From assembly GCA_003246855.1 (NCBI GenBank), contig QKCP01000130.1:1-36252 (forward strand): 36,252 nucleotides of DNA. The letters are read 5' to 3'. Below, in pieces: positions 7,723 through 18,375 of this stretch; the stretch's first letter is position 1, and each line of letters begins with the position of its first letter. A program made the position numbers and the translations under genes. The notes under the pieces were generated by a model. The model was not told where the DNA came from and searched no databases. It saw nothing but the letters and a program-made list of their open reading frames with translations. Source of the DNA: Ilyobacter polytropus (GTDB taxonomy: Bacteria > Fusobacteriota > Fusobacteriia > Fusobacteriales > Fusobacteriaceae).

Positions 7723-9084
7723 TTGAAGAGAAAATATTTTGGAACTGACGGAATAAGAGGGGAAGCAAACAAAGACTTGAGTGTTGATATAGTGACAAGT
7801 CTGGGTTTTGCTCTGGGGTACTATTTAAAAAAGAATAACCCTAAAAAGAAAAGTATAAGAGTGGTACTTGGTACTGATACAAGGATATCTGGGTACATGA
7901 TAAGGTCGGCGCTATTTGCTGGTCTGAATGCCCTGGGTGTAGACGTAGATTTTGTTGGAGTCCTCCCTACTCCTGGAGTTGCCTATCTTACAAGAAAGCT
8001 GAACGCCGACGCAGGAATAATGATATCTGCATCGCATAACCCGGCAAAGGACAACGGGATAAAGATATTTGCTTCTAACGGATACAAACTGCCTGATGAA
8101 GTTGAACTTGAGCTGGAAAAACTAATGGATAATGTGGAAATGGTAAAAAAAGAGGTTGTACCAGGGGATCAGCTAGGGAAGTTCAAATATAGGGAGGACG
8201 AGTTCTATTACTACAGCGAGTTTCTATTGTCTACTGTGGACGTGGACTTCAAGGGTATGAAGATAGTCTTGGATGTGGCGAATGGTGCAGCTTACAGAAT
8301 AGCTCAGAGGGTGTTTAACGAGTTAGGGGCGGAACTTGTGGTTATAAATAACAATCCGAACGGGACAAATATAAATGTAAAATGTGGTTCAACTGATATG
8401 AGTATACTGCAGAAGGTGGTACAGGGTTATGAGGCGGCTTTTGGGCTTGCGTTTGATGGGGATGCCGACAGACTTCTGGCTGTTGATTCTAATGGGAATG
8501 AAATAGATGGCGATAAAATAATTGCGGTTATAGGTGAGTCCATGAAAGAGGAGAATCGTCTGAACAACAATCAGATTGTAACCACGGTTATGAGCAATAT
8601 GGGGTTTGAAAGCTACCTGGATGAAAAGGGGATAAACCTAATAAGAGCCAATGTAGGAGACAGATATGTCTTGGAAAAAATGAAAAAGCATGGATTAAAT
8701 CTGGGAGGGGAACAGTCAGGACACATAATATTATTGGATTACAACACTACCGGGGACGGGTTGTTGACGGCTCTTCAGCTTGTTCAGGCTGTGAAAAAAT
8801 CCGGTAAGAGCATAGAAGAACTGGTGTCTAACATAGCTCAGTGGCCTCAAAGACTTGTAAATATCAGGGTGTCCAAAGAAAAAAAGGACACTTGGAAAGA
8901 CAATGAAACTATAGTTGAGCTTATAAGAATAAAAGAGGAAGAGATGTCTGGAAGCGGTAGGGTTCTTGTGAGGACTTCTGGGACTGAGCCTCTTGTAAGG
9001 GTTATGGTGGAAGGAAAAGACCTTGCCACTGTAAATAAAGTTGCAGAAGAAATAGCGCTAGTAGTGGAAAAAGAATTATCTTAG
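7723..9084 (+). CDS. glmM: Phosphoglucosamine mutase
   Basis: Converts glucosamine-6-phosphate to glucosamine-1-phosphate on the way to UDP-GlcNAc, feeding peptidoglycan and lipopolysaccharide. The protein has 453 residues in the alpha-D-phosphohexomutase fold. The N-terminal signature is FGTDGIRG (6-13). The phosphorylated catalytic serine is S104 in ISASHNP. The metal-binding loop is D245-G-D-A-D-R250. The sugar-binding loop is GGEQSGH and the C-terminal phosphate-binding loop is RTSGTEPLVRV. The start is TTG 7723 behind an AAGGAG SD (7708-7713). A very strong terminator follows. Secure call. Confidence 0.96.
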   Translation: MKRKYFGTDGIRGEANKDLSVDIVTSLGFALGYYLKKNNPKKKSIRVVLGTDTRISGYMIRSALFAGLNALGVDVDFVGVLPTPGVAYLTRKLNADAGIMISASHNPAKDNGIKIFASNGYKLPDEVELELEKLMDNVEMVKKEVVPGDQLGKFKYREDEFYYYSEFLLSTVDVDFKGMKIVLDVANGAAYRIAQRVFNELGAELVVINNNPNGTNINVKCGSTDMSILQKVVQGYEAAFGLAFDGDADRLLAVDSNGNEIDGDKIIAVIGESMKEENRLNNNQIVTTVMSNMGFESYLDEKGINLIRANVGDRYVLEKMKKHGLNLGGEQSGHIILLDYNTTGDGLLTALQLVQAVKKSGKSIEELVSNIAQWPQRLVNIRVSKEKKDTWKDNETIVELIRIKEEEMSGSGRVLVRTSGTEPLVRVMVEGKDLATVNKVAEEIALVVEKELS

Positions 9085-9086
9085 TA

Positions 9087-9121
9087 TATCTCACAGGGTT
9101 CGCCCTGTGAGATAAATTTTT
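9087..9121 (+). terminator. Strong UUCG-capped terminator of glmM
   Basis: A perfect 12-bp stem (9087-9098 with 9103-9114) is capped by a TTCG tetraloop and followed by AAATTTTT. UUCG loops are exceptionally stable in RNA. Confidence 0.9.
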
Positions 9122-9140
9122 ATGGGGAGCTGAAAAATTA

Positions 9141-9857
9141 ATGTATGAGGGTTTTTCTAAAGTTTATGACCGTCTTATGGAGTATGCTGATTATGACCTC
9201 TGGGCGGAGTGTGTGGAGAAGTATATAAAAGAATATTGCATAAAGGCAGAGGAGGTATTGGATCTAGGCTGTGGGACTGGGGAGCTCCTTATCAGACTGT
9301 CCGAAAGGTACAGAGTGACCGGAGTTGATCTGTCAGCGGAGATGCTGTCTGTCGCTGCGAAAAAACTTGAGGATGCAGGTAAAGAGCTTGAATTGTATAA
9401 ACAGGATATGAGGCAACTGCGTACAGGTAAAGAGTACGATGTTGTAATCTCGTTGTTCGATACAGTTAACCACCTTAGGTCGAACTCGGATCTTGAAAAA
9501 ACCTTTTCTTCGGTGCATGGCAACCTGAAAAAAGGCGGGATATATATATTTGACGTGGTTACAAGACAGCTTATGGATGAAATGTTTTCTGGTGGCAGTT
9601 TCGTAGATGAAAGAGAAGGCATGTTTATAGTATGGGAGCATGAAATAGAAGACGATGGATTAGATTATGTGTATACGAACTTTTTTGTTGAGGATGAAGA
9701 CGGCAGGTATGACAGGATTTATGAGGAGTATTCAAAGAAAATCTTTACTCATGACGAGATAGTTCGTTATGCAGAAAAGACTGGGTTTTCGGTTGAAAAG
9801 ATAGAGGAGAATGATATACTGGCAGGGGCTAGGGTTTTTTACGTACTGAAAAAATAA
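9141..9857 (+). CDS. Class I SAM-dependent methyltransferase (YqeM-like)
   Basis: Rossmann-fold methyltransferase of 238 residues. The start MYEGFSKVYDRLM is characteristic of the YqeM-type family. SAM-binding motif I is VLDLGCGTG (39-47), the acidic end of strand 2 is TGVDLS (about 61-66), and a DVVISLFDTVNHL post-motif lies near 105-117. The substrate of this family is not firmly established, so only the chemistry can be assigned. ATG 9141 lies 11 bases after GGGGAG. The gene starts a new unit just after the glmM terminator and is followed 14 bases downstream by the MFS gene, suggesting co-transcription. Confidence 0.85.
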   Translation: MYEGFSKVYDRLMEYADYDLWAECVEKYIKEYCIKAEEVLDLGCGTGELLIRLSERYRVTGVDLSAEMLSVAAKKLEDAGKELELYKQDMRQLRTGKEYDVVISLFDTVNHLRSNSDLEKTFSSVHGNLKKGGIYIFDVVTRQLMDEMFSGGSFVDEREGMFIVWEHEIEDDGLDYVYTNFFVEDEDGRYDRIYEEYSKKIFTHDEIVRYAEKTGFSVEKIEENDILAGARVFYVLKK

Positions 9858-9871
9858 ACTGAGGTGGAGAA

Positions 9872-11062
9872 ATGGAATCTTCTATGACTGGGAAAAGTAA
9901 TCTTAGTGGCATCCCCTACATTATGTTTTCGTATGTCGGGATGATTTTCATATCCCTGGGAGTATTTAAAATAGAGATGGCTGAGAGCTTAGGTATGGAA
10001 ACTTTCAGCCTTCAGTATATTTTTGGATTTTTTTCAATATTTAACATGTTAGGGATTTTTATTAACAAATATCTTTTAGATAAAGTAAAACTCAAACGTG
10101 AGATTGTTTTTTCTAGCCTGCTTTCAATTGCTGGATGTGTTGGACTTATCTTTTCGAAGGGTGAAACCTCTTTTTCTGTTTCCCTGTGCACCATGGCCAT
10201 GGGTACAGGAATCTACTTCTCTATATCCAATTATATGGTTGTAAACATGCATCTAAAGAAAAGGATCGAAAACCTGAACTTTCTCCACTTTTGCTATGCT
10301 GCGGCATCAATACTTACACCTGTTTTTGCTGCTGGATTCATAAAACTTGGATTGTCTTGGAGGGTCTTTTATGCTACGGCAAGCTTTTTACCGTTGATTG
10401 TAATAGTAATCTCTGAAAGAACATATTTTGTGGAGAGGTTGGGAAAAGGATTGGAGAGCTCTGGAGAGCATTACGAGGGTTTGCCTGCCGCCGTATACTT
10501 GGCTGTAATCTGCCTTTTCAGTTATGTGTTTTCTGAGATGGTGTTTAATTATTGGATAGTGGAGTACCTTGTTAAAAATGGAAACAACAAGGAGTTATCC
10601 AAGCTTGCCATTTCTACATTTTGGGTGGCTATAGCTGTGGGAAGGTTTTACAATTCCAAGGTGGCATCTAAAATGAGTGAAATTAGACGTGTGATCCGGG
10701 GATCTCTAGCGGGTCTTTTAGCATATTTTTTATTGGTCAATACAGGAAGTATTTCAATAAGTTTCGTTCTAGTGGTTTTGATGGGTTTCTTTTATTCTGG
10801 ATTGTACGCGGCTATAGTATCCGTAGGTACTTCCGAAAAGAAGACTGTGAGCTCTCTTTTGATGATGCTTCTTATTTTTAGTGGATCACTAGGTTCTATA
10901 TCGGTTTCACCTGTGACGGGATTTGTTAAGCAGAAATACGGTATGGACGCTACCATGTATCTAGGGGTTTTTGCAATTTTCCTGGTATTTTTAACTAGCG
11001 CCTTGTATGAGTTCATATTTTGTAAAATATTTAAAATAAAAGGTGGTGGAGCAAGTGGGTAA
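9872..11062 (+). CDS. Major facilitator superfamily transporter
   Basis: Integral membrane carrier of 396 residues with about 12 hydrophobic segments in two halves, separated by a polar loop near residues 185-205. The overall pattern suits an MFS secondary transporter of sugars or other small solutes. Motif A is not well kept (KVKLKR near residues 70-75), so the subfamily and substrate cannot be read from sequence. ATG 9872 follows GAGGTGG (9861-9867). The final codons overlap the SD and the earliest possible start of atpZ, so translation of the two is linked. Confidence 0.8.
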   Translation: MESSMTGKSNLSGIPYIMFSYVGMIFISLGVFKIEMAESLGMETFSLQYIFGFFSIFNMLGIFINKYLLDKVKLKREIVFSSLLSIAGCVGLIFSKGETSFSVSLCTMAMGTGIYFSISNYMVVNMHLKKRIENLNFLHFCYAAASILTPVFAAGFIKLGLSWRVFYATASFLPLIVIVISERTYFVERLGKGLESSGEHYEGLPAAVYLAVICLFSYVFSEMVFNYWIVEYLVKNGNNKELSKLAISTFWVAIAVGRFYNSKVASKMSEIRRVIRGSLAGLLAYFLLVNTGSISISFVLVVLMGFFYSGLYAAIVSVGTSEKKTVSSLLMMLLIFSGSLGSISVSPVTGFVKQKYGMDATMYLGVFAIFLVFLTSALYEFIFCKIFKIKGGGASG

Positions 11063-11264
11063 ATACGACGATTTTTTTTACTACTTTTCCCTATTGGGGT
11101 ACTTGGGATTTGTGATGGCGTTTAACATATTGATTTTTTTGTTTATCTATAGGGCCATTGCTAAAAGACTTGGGGAAAGCGTACTCCTCTTGGTCGTACT
11201 TTTGATATGCGGTGTTTTTTCCGCATTTTACAACGCTTACCGCATACTAATAAAAAAGAAATAA
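11055..11264 (+). CDS. atpZ: AtpZ-like small membrane protein
   Basis: A 69-residue protein with two hydrophobic segments (about 8-30 and 40-58) and a short charged hairpin YRAIAKRLGES, ending AFYNAYRILIKKK. This is the ATPase_gene1/AtpZ pattern found next to F1Fo operons. AtpZ acts with AtpI in ATP synthase assembly or cation supply in Bacillus. GTG 11055 is preferred over the in-frame GTG 11043 because AGGTGGTGG (11041-11049) is then a well-placed SD. It overlaps the end of the MFS gene by eight bases. Unusually, the rest of the operon begins about 590 bases downstream behind its own promoter, so AtpZ is transcribed with the MFS gene. Confidence 0.65.
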   Translation: MGKYDDFFYYFSLLGYLGFVMAFNILIFLFIYRAIAKRLGESVLLLVVLLICGVFSAFYNAYRILIKKK

Positions 11265-11385
11265 ATTTTTTGGCTGAATAGTGGTAATTTTGTGGATTTT
11301 ATATTGTGATACTTAAGAAATAAAGGAATTTCTGGGGTTATTTTTAAACTGTATTTTATATTTGTAAAGAAAGATTAAATTTTTT

Positions 11386-11413
11386 TTGAAAATTGAGAAA
11401 AATATGATATACT
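11386..11413 (+). promoter_or_regulatory. Candidate promoter inside the atpZ-atpI gap
   Basis: TTGAAA at 11386-11391 and TATACT at 11408-11413 with a 16-base spacer. It lies 440 bases upstream of atpI, so it may drive a small RNA, the 55-codon frame, or a second long atp transcript. Confidence 0.45.
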
Positions 11414-11705
11414 TGAAATATGTGAACAAAGAGCATTTATTGAGCACACTTTGATATAAAAATTAAACAAATTTTATGGAAAAAAAGAAGAAAATTTCGA
11501 CTTTTTGTAGAGACAGAATCAAGAATTATGAAAATACAGCCTTAGGGGTTTGTGAAAAAATATATTGGGACCTATTGAAGATGACATTCGTAAAAAACAT
11601 CAAATTTTATCACAAACAAACGGAACAAGAAACTGCAATATGAAATCAAACAGAATGCAAGATAAGTGGTTAAAACCCGAAAGATACTAATTTCACGATT
11701 TGTAA

Positions 11706-11734
11706 TTGACTTTAGTTTTGTAAGGTGTTATAAT
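11706..11734 (+). promoter_or_regulatory. Main promoter of the atp operon
   Basis: TTGACT at 11706-11711 and TATAAT at 11729-11734, spacer 17. It is the best promoter upstream of atpI and gives a leader of about 110 nt. Confidence 0.8.
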
Positions 11735-11853
11735 TTCGATTGTGAGCATTTAACCCTTTATTTTGAGGGCAAACAAGGTGAAGTGTTCGATATTTGGAAC
11801 GAATGTCAAAAGTTTTTATGATAAATACTTTTTTAACATAGGTGGGGATTTTT

Positions 11854-12228
11854 GTGGAAGACCTTAAGTTGTTGATTAGAAGATCTATAAAGACGTCGAT
11901 AATAATTTTAATTTATGGCTTGATTATAAGAGAAGAAGTAGTTTATATAGGTGCTTTTTTGGGCAGCCTCATTTCGATATTGAGTTTATACATGATAAAG
12001 TGGGATGTGGAAACCGTTTTAAATAGCGGTAATCCCGTGAGTATTAGCATCGGGGGGTATCTGAAAAGATATTTAGTATATGGACTATTTTTAGCAGCTC
12101 TTATGTATTTCGGCCATAATTTGTTTTTTGGGGGAGTTTTGGGGCTCTTAAATGTAAAGTTTAATCTTTTACTAAACGAGGGAGTAAAACATATTAATAA
12201 ACTTAGAGGCAAAATTTCTAAAATTTAA
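11854..12228 (+). CDS. atpI: ATP synthase subunit I (AtpI)
   Basis: Small membrane protein of about 124 residues with about four hydrophobic helices. It is the first gene of the operon, the usual place of AtpI, which assists assembly of the c-ring and is not part of the mature enzyme. Sequence conservation in this family is low; position, size and topology carry the call. GTG 11854 is preferred over in-frame GTG 11842 because AGGTGGGGA (11840-11848) would be the SD for the former and overlaps the latter. It is followed 21 bases later by atpB. Confidence 0.75.
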   Translation: MEDLKLLIRRSIKTSIIILIYGLIIREEVVYIGAFLGSLISILSLYMIKWDVETVLNSGNPVSISIGGYLKRYLVYGLFLAALMYFGHNLFFGGVLGLLNVKFNLLLNEGVKHINKLRGKISKI

Positions 12229-12249
12229 AAATAGAAGGGAGGTTAACAA

Positions 12250-13044
12250 ATGAGATTAGGACCGATAGAATTCATTACTCCACCCCTTGTTCAAGGTCCG
12301 AAGATACTTTTTTTCGTACCTTCACCGCACAACTTTCCGTTTGCGATGGATTTAGGCGATGGAAAATTTGGACTTCCAGTGACTATAACAGTTGCGACAA
12401 CATGGGTTATAATGGCTCTATTTGCAATACTGTTTAGGCTAGGGGTAAGAAATTTAGAGATGTTCCCGAGTAAAAAGCAGACTTTTATGGAGATGCTTTA
12501 CGGGGCTTACGACTTTTTAGTAAGTCAGGTTTTAGGAAGGTGGAAAAAACAATATTATGTGTACATAGCTACACTAATAAGCTTTATACTTATATCTAAT
12601 ATTGTTTCTTTTTTTCCAATCCCAGGTTTTTCAATGCAAGACGGTGTTTTGGTTGTTGAACCGTTACTCAGAACCCCCACTGCGGATATAAATACCACGC
12701 TTGGGCTAGCCCTAATAACAACTTTCATGTTTTTATCAGCAGGTATTAAAACGCAAGGAATTTTTGGATATTTAAAAAGTTTGGCTGAGCCAACACCTGT
12801 AATGCTGCCGCTCAACCTTATAGGAGAGTTTGCAAAACCAACAAATATTTCAATGAGGTTATTCGGAAATATGTTTGCAGGAATGGTTATAATGGGGCTT
12901 TTATATAAAGCTGTGCCAGCACTTATTCCAGCACCGCTTCACCTTTATTTTGACCTGTTCAGTGGATTGGTACAAAGTTTTGTATTCACTATGCTGACGA
13001 TGGTTTACATTCAGGGATCCCTTGGGGATGGAGAACCTGAATAA
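12250..13044 (+). CDS. atpB: ATP synthase subunit a (Fo)
   Basis: Stator membrane subunit that forms the ion half-channels next to the c-ring. It has 264 residues with five or six membrane helices. The essential arginine is R203 in NISMRLFGNMFAG, corresponding to the a-subunit Arg that displaces the ion from the c-subunit carboxylate. The C-terminal VQSFVFTMLTMVYI helix is also conserved. ATG 12250 follows GGGAGG. Given the c subunit, the enzyme is expected to couple to Na+. The sequence resembles the Ilyobacter/Propionigenium subunit a type, but I cannot verify ion specificity from this subunit alone. Confidence 0.95.
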   Translation: MRLGPIEFITPPLVQGPKILFFVPSPHNFPFAMDLGDGKFGLPVTITVATTWVIMALFAILFRLGVRNLEMFPSKKQTFMEMLYGAYDFLVSQVLGRWKKQYYVYIATLISFILISNIVSFFPIPGFSMQDGVLVVEPLLRTPTADINTTLGLALITTFMFLSAGIKTQGIFGYLKSLAEPTPVMLPLNLIGEFAKPTNISMRLFGNMFAGMVIMGLLYKAVPALIPAPLHLYFDLFSGLVQSFVFTMLTMVYIQGSLGDGEPE

Positions 13045-13105
13045 TAATTTAAATGTTACATTTTTTAAGATAAAAAAACAAAATTAAGACTAGGAGGTAT
13101 TATAA

Positions 13106-13375
<270 letters not shown>

Positions 13376-13391
13376 TACCCAGATACGGAGT

Positions 13392-13451
13392 TGTGGTGCG
13401 CCCACAGCAAGGTGAGAATAACTTTTTTAGAGCACAGATAGACCCTGTCTA
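13392..13451 (+). promoter_or_regulatory. Intercistronic hairpins between atpE and atpF
   Basis: TGTGG (13392-13396) pairs with CCACA (13402-13406). TAGAC (13439-13443) pairs with GTCTA (13447-13451), directly against the atpF SD GGGAGGAGG (13452-13460). A T6 run at about 13423 is too far from the first stem for a classical terminator. The structures could protect the 3' end of atpE mRNA or lower atpF translation, fitting the c:b ratio; this is inference. Confidence 0.4.
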
Positions 13452-13468
13452 GGGAGGAGGTAGAAAAC

Positions 13469-13975
13469 TTGTCACAGGAATTTATGCCTGCTGTTTCCAT
13501 TGACATTAACCTGTTTTGGCAGATAATAAACTTTATTATATTGATGTTTGTATTTAAAAAATATTTTTACAAGCCGATAAATGGGTTTCTTGAAAAAAGG
13601 AAAGAGCATATAACTAACGATTTGGTCCATGCAAAAGCTGATAGAGAAGCGGCGGCGGCTACTAATGAAAAAGCTGAAGAATATTTAAAAACCGCTAAAA
13701 AAGAGGCTCAGGAAATAATAATTAAGGCAGAAAAACTTGCGGATGATAGAAAAGAGCAAATACTTAAAGAAGCAAATTCGACTAGAGAAAAAATGATGAA
13801 ATCCGCAGAGCTTGAAATGACAAAGATGAAAGAGCAGGCAAGAAAAGAACTTCAAACTGAAGTAACAAAACTTGCTATTATTCTAGCTGAAGAGATGATT
13901 AAAGAAAAGATGAACTCAAAACTAGAATCAAACCTACTTGACCAGTTTATAGATGAGGTAGGGGAAGTGCAATGA
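13469..13975 (+). CDS. atpF: ATP synthase subunit b (Fo)
   Basis: Peripheral-stalk subunit of 168 residues. One N-terminal membrane helix (about 12-30, IINFIILMFVFKKYFYKPI) is followed by a long Ala/Glu/Lys-rich coiled coil (about 40-150) that reaches up to F1. The start is TTG 13469, eight bases after GGGAGGAGG. The gene ends in an ATGA overlap with atpH, so those two are translationally coupled. Only one b gene is present, so b is expected to be a homodimer. Confidence 0.95.
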   Translation: MSQEFMPAVSIDINLFWQIINFIILMFVFKKYFYKPINGFLEKRKEHITNDLVHAKADREAAAATNEKAEEYLKTAKKEAQEIIIKAEKLADDRKEQILKEANSTREKMMKSAELEMTKMKEQARKELQTEVTKLAIILAEEMIKEKMNSKLESNLLDQFIDEVGEVQ

Positions 13976-14496
13976 TAGATGCCTCGATAGGAAAAAGATA
14001 TTCCAAGGCTATATATGAATTGGCTGAGGAAAGTAAAAATGTAAAGGAACTCTACGACAGTCTTAGCTTGGTTATGGAAAGCTACGTCAAGGACAAGGAG
14101 TTTAAAAACTTTGTGGATCATCCCCTTATTAAAAAAGAGGATAAGAAGTTATTAGTGTGCAAAGTGTTTAAAGATTTCGATGAGTTTACCTTGAACATAT
14201 TAAGGTATCTTGTGGATAAAGGGAGACTTTCTAATATAAGGGGAATTGTTACAGAGTACCTGAAAATATACTACGAGAAAAACCAGATTGTGGATGTAGA
14301 AGCTATATTTGCAGTGGAACCAAGCAAAGCCCAAGTCGAAAAGCTTACTAAGAACTTAGAGGCCAAGACGAAAAAGAAAGTTAACCTTACAATAAAGGTG
14401 GATAAAGAAATTATAGCCGGAGGTATAATCAAAATCGGCGATGAGATAATTGATGGAAGCTTGAAGACTCAACTTGATAAACTAATAGTGAAATAA
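13972..14496 (+). CDS. atpH: ATP synthase subunit delta (F1)
   Basis: Links the peripheral stalk to the top of the alpha/beta hexamer (OSCP-like). It has 174 residues. The N-terminal helical domain begins IGKRYSKAIYELAEE and the C-terminal part ends GGIIKIGDEIIDGSLKTQL, both typical of delta subunits. The start ATG overlaps the atpF stop (ATGA). The following atpA start is reached after 38 bases that contain a hairpin presenting the SD. Confidence 0.94.
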   Translation: MIDASIGKRYSKAIYELAEESKNVKELYDSLSLVMESYVKDKEFKNFVDHPLIKKEDKKLLVCKVFKDFDEFTLNILRYLVDKGRLSNIRGIVTEYLKIYYEKNQIVDVEAIFAVEPSKAQVEKLTKNLEAKTKKKVNLTIKVDKEIIAGGIIKIGDEIIDGSLKTQLDKLIVK

Positions 14497-14514
14497 GAAA
14501 AATTTCTAAATTGT

Positions 14515-14534
14515 AAGGTAGGAGGTGCAACCTT
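14515..14534 (+). promoter_or_regulatory. Hairpin presenting the atpA ribosome-binding site in its loop
   Basis: AAGGT (14515-14519) can pair with ACCTT (14530-14534). The ten-base loop holds the SD core GGAGGTG (14521-14527), and the stem ends at the base before the TTG start at 14535. The stem is only 5 bp, so stability is modest. Confidence 0.3.
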
Positions 14535-16037
14535 TTGAAGATCAGGCCGGAAGAAATTAGCAGCATAATAAAGGCTGAGATAGAGAGTTATAAGAAAACT
14601 TTGGATATAAAAACCTCTGGTTCTGTAGTGGAGGTCGGTGACGGTATAGCTAGGATTTACGGTCTTAGTAATGCAAAAGCTGGTGAACTTTTAGACTTTC
14701 CTAACGGAGTAAAAGGAATGGTTTTAAACCTAGAGGAAAACAATGTAGGAGCGGTTCTTTTAGGAGATCCATCTTCAGTAAAAGAAGGGGACGAAGTAAA
14801 AGCAACTGGAGAGGTAGCTAGTGTTCCTGCGGGGGAGGCACTTCTTGGAAGGGTAGTAAATCCTCTTGGAGAGCCTATAGATGGTAAAGGCGAAATAAAA
14901 TTCGAAAAAATGATGCATATCGAAAGAAAGGCATCTGGAATAATAGCAAGAAAACCTGTACATGAGCCTCTTCAAACAGGAGTAAAATCTATTGATGGGA
15001 TGGTTCCAATCGGTAGAGGGCAAAGGGAGCTTATCATAGGAGATAGACAGACAGGAAAAACAGCTGTAGCTATCGACGCTATAATCAACCAAAAATCAGA
15101 AAATGTAAAGTGTGTCTACGTTGCCATAGGTCAAAAAAGATCTACAGTAGCACAAGTTGTTAAGAAGCTAGAAGATGCGGGAGCTATGGAATACACGATA
15201 GTTGTAGCTGCTACGGCTTCTGAATCTGCTCCACTTCAATACCTTGCGCCATATGCAGGGGTTGCTATGGGAGAGTACTTCATGGATAAAGGAGAGCACG
15301 TACTTATAATATACGATGACCTTACTAAGCATGCGGTAGCCTACAGGGAGATGTCACTTCTACTTAAAAGACCTCCAGGAAGGGAAGCATACCCAGGGGA
15401 CGTTTTCTACCTTCACTCGAGACTTCTTGAGAGGGCAGCAAAACTTTCAGATAATTTAGGTGCTGGTTCTATTACAGCTTTACCAATAATAGAAACTCAG
15501 GCAGGGGACGTATCGGCATACATACCTACAAACGTAATTTCCATTACCGATGGGCAGATATTCCTAGAATCTGAACTTTTCAATGCAGGTTTCAGACCAG
15601 CTATAAACCCGGGTATCTCAGTATCTAGGGTAGGGGGAGCCGCACAAATAAAAGCTATGAAACAGGTAGCTGCCAAGGTAAAATTAGAGTTGGCTCAATA
15701 CAGAGAGTTATTGGCTTTTGCACAGTTTGGTTCGGATTTGGATAAAGCTACTAAAGCTCAGCTTGAAAGAGGACACAGAATAATGGAGATACTTAAACAG
15801 GCTCAATATAATCCATATCCTGTAGAAGAGCAAGTAGTTTCTTTCTTTATGGTAACCAAAGGTCTGTTAGACGACGTTGCAGTTGATGAAATAGGCAGCT
15901 TCGAAAAGCAAGTTTTAACAGAACTTAGAACAAACACAGATATATTGAAACAGATACTTGACAAGAAAGCTTTAGATAAAGAGTTAGAAGCTAAATTAGA
16001 GGCTGCAATTAAAGAGTTTAAAGCAAGCTATAAATAG
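14535..16037 (+). CDS. atpA: ATP synthase subunit alpha (F1)
   Basis: Nucleotide-binding, non-catalytic subunit of F1, 500 residues. The Walker A loop is GDRQTGKT (169-176), and [10 protein letters not shown] is the Walker B region. The [10 protein letters not shown] segment and the [17 protein letters not shown] segment are conserved alpha features. The latter contains the arginine that contributes to the catalytic sites of beta. The start is TTG 14535 with SD GGAGGTG, and the N-terminal [12 protein letters not shown] agrees with fusobacterial alpha subunits. Full length, no anomaly. Confidence 0.97.
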   Translation: MKIRPEEISSIIKAEIESYKKTLDIKTSGSVVEVGDGIARIYGLSNAKAGELLDFPNGVKGMVLNLEENNVGAVLLGDPSSVKEGDEVKATGEVASVPAGEALLGRVVNPLGEPIDGKGEIKFEKMMHIERKASGIIARKPVHEPLQTGVKSIDGMVPIGRGQRELIIGDRQTGKTAVAIDAIINQKSENVKCVYVAIGQKRSTVAQVVKKLEDAGAMEYTIVVAATASESAPLQYLAPYAGVAMGEYFMDKGEHVLIIYDDLTKHAVAYREMSLLLKRPPGREAYPGDVFYLHSRLLERAAKLSDNLGAGSITALPIIETQAGDVSAYIPTNVISITDGQIFLESELFNAGFRPAINPGISVSRVGGAAQIKAMKQVAAKVKLELAQYRELLAFAQFGSDLDKATKAQLERGHRIMEILKQAQYNPYPVEEQVVSFFMVTKGLLDDVAVDEIGSFEKQVLTELRTNTDILKQILDKKALDKELEAKLEAAIKEFKASYK

Positions 16038-16051
16038 CGAGGTGAAACTAT

Positions 16052-16912
16052 ATGGCTGGCGGGAAAAGTAGAGAGATAAAAAACAGAATCAAAGGGGTAA
16101 AGTCTACCCATCAGATTACAAAAGCAATGGATATAGTTTCATCCACAAAGTATAAGAAGTTTGTAGGCCTTGTACAAAAGACCAGACCTTACGCTGAAAT
16201 GTTAAATGGGATACTAGATAATATTTCTGCCGGAATAAGAGGAGAGAAACATCCACTTTTCGACGGCAAGCAGAATGTAAAGAGAATTGGGCTTGTTGTC
16301 ATGGCATCTGACAGAGGTCTTTGTGGAAGTTTCAATAATAATATCCTAAAAGAAATGGAAAAAATCATAAGAGAGAACCCTGATAAGGAGGTCTCTATTA
16401 TAGCGATAGGGAAAAAAGTTAGAGACTATTGCAAAAAAAGAGATTATGATATAAAGTCGGAGTATATTCAGCTAATCCCTGAAATAATGTTTGAAAAAGC
16501 CAAGGAAATCGGCGAGGACGTTGTGGAATTCTACATGAATGACATATTTGATGAGGTATATTTAGTTTATTCTAAATACCTGTCTGCTGTTAGTTCGGAA
16601 TTTATAAGCAAAAAAATAGTTCCAATACAAAGAGAAGAGGTTAAGGCTAAGGAGGATACTTACATATTTGAGCCATCAGTTGAAGACATACTAACAGGAT
16701 TGCTTCCTAAATACCTTAACATAAAGCTTTATCAGTCTATATTGGAAACTACAGCAAGTGAGCATGCCGCTAGAAAACAGGCGATGAAAAATGCCACAGA
16801 CAATGCCGAAGAAATGATGGCAGACTTAACTCTTCAATACAACAGGGAAAGACAGGCTGCGATTACTCAAGAAATTTCTGAGATTGTAGGAGGAGCGGCA
16901 GCTCTAAAATAA
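16052..16912 (+). CDS. atpG: ATP synthase subunit gamma (F1)
   Basis: Central rotor shaft of F1, 286 residues. The N-terminal helix [22 protein letters not shown] and the C-terminal helix near 245-286 ([10 protein letters not shown] ... [19 protein letters not shown]) form the antiparallel coiled coil. The middle Rossmann-like domain contains [15 protein letters not shown], the gamma signature. ATG 16052 follows a GCGAGGTGA SD, 14 bases after the atpA stop. The 53-base gap to atpD contains a hairpin. Confidence 0.96.
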   Translation: MAGGKSREIKNRIKGVKSTHQITKAMDIVSSTKYKKFVGLVQKTRPYAEMLNGILDNISAGIRGEKHPLFDGKQNVKRIGLVVMASDRGLCGSFNNNILKEMEKIIRENPDKEVSIIAIGKKVRDYCKKRDYDIKSEYIQLIPEIMFEKAKEIGEDVVEFYMNDIFDEVYLVYSKYLSAVSSEFISKKIVPIQREEVKAKEDTYIFEPSVEDILTGLLPKYLNIKLYQSILETTASEHAARKQAMKNATDNAEEMMADLTLQYNRERQAAITQEISEIVGGAAALK

Positions 16913-16915
16913 GAT

Positions 16916-16940
16916 GGCTCATACGGATAAAACCGTAGCC
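16916..16940 (+). promoter_or_regulatory. Intercistronic hairpin upstream of atpD
   Basis: TACGG (16922-16926) pairs with CCGTA (16933-16937), extended by GGC (16916-16918) with GCC (16938-16940) across a small bulge. It precedes the AAAGGAGG SD of atpD by about 14 bases and has no T run. Confidence 0.35.
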
Positions 16941-16950
16941 AAAACTCTAA

Positions 16951-18372
<1,422 letters not shown>

Positions 18373-18375
18373 GCT

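Larger units (their letters stand above)
11265..11853. other. 589-base gap between atpZ and atpI with two promoters and no convincing gene
   Basis: The stretch is AT-rich. A 55-codon frame (ATG 11476 to TGA 11643, encoding MEKKKKISTFCRDRIKNYEN and onward) lacks an SD and matches nothing I know. A first promoter at 11386-11413 would drive it or a non-coding RNA. A second at 11706-11734 serves the atp operon. The atp leader of about 110 nt contains CCCT/AGGG (11754-11757 / 11766-11769) and TTCG/CGAA hairpins. No terminator was found between the two promoters. Confidence 0.5.

Noticed and set aside
11476-11643. A 55-codon frame in the atpZ-atpI gap
   Set aside because: No SD, AT-rich composition and no recognisable family, so it is not called as a gene. 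It is kept only as part of the gap description.
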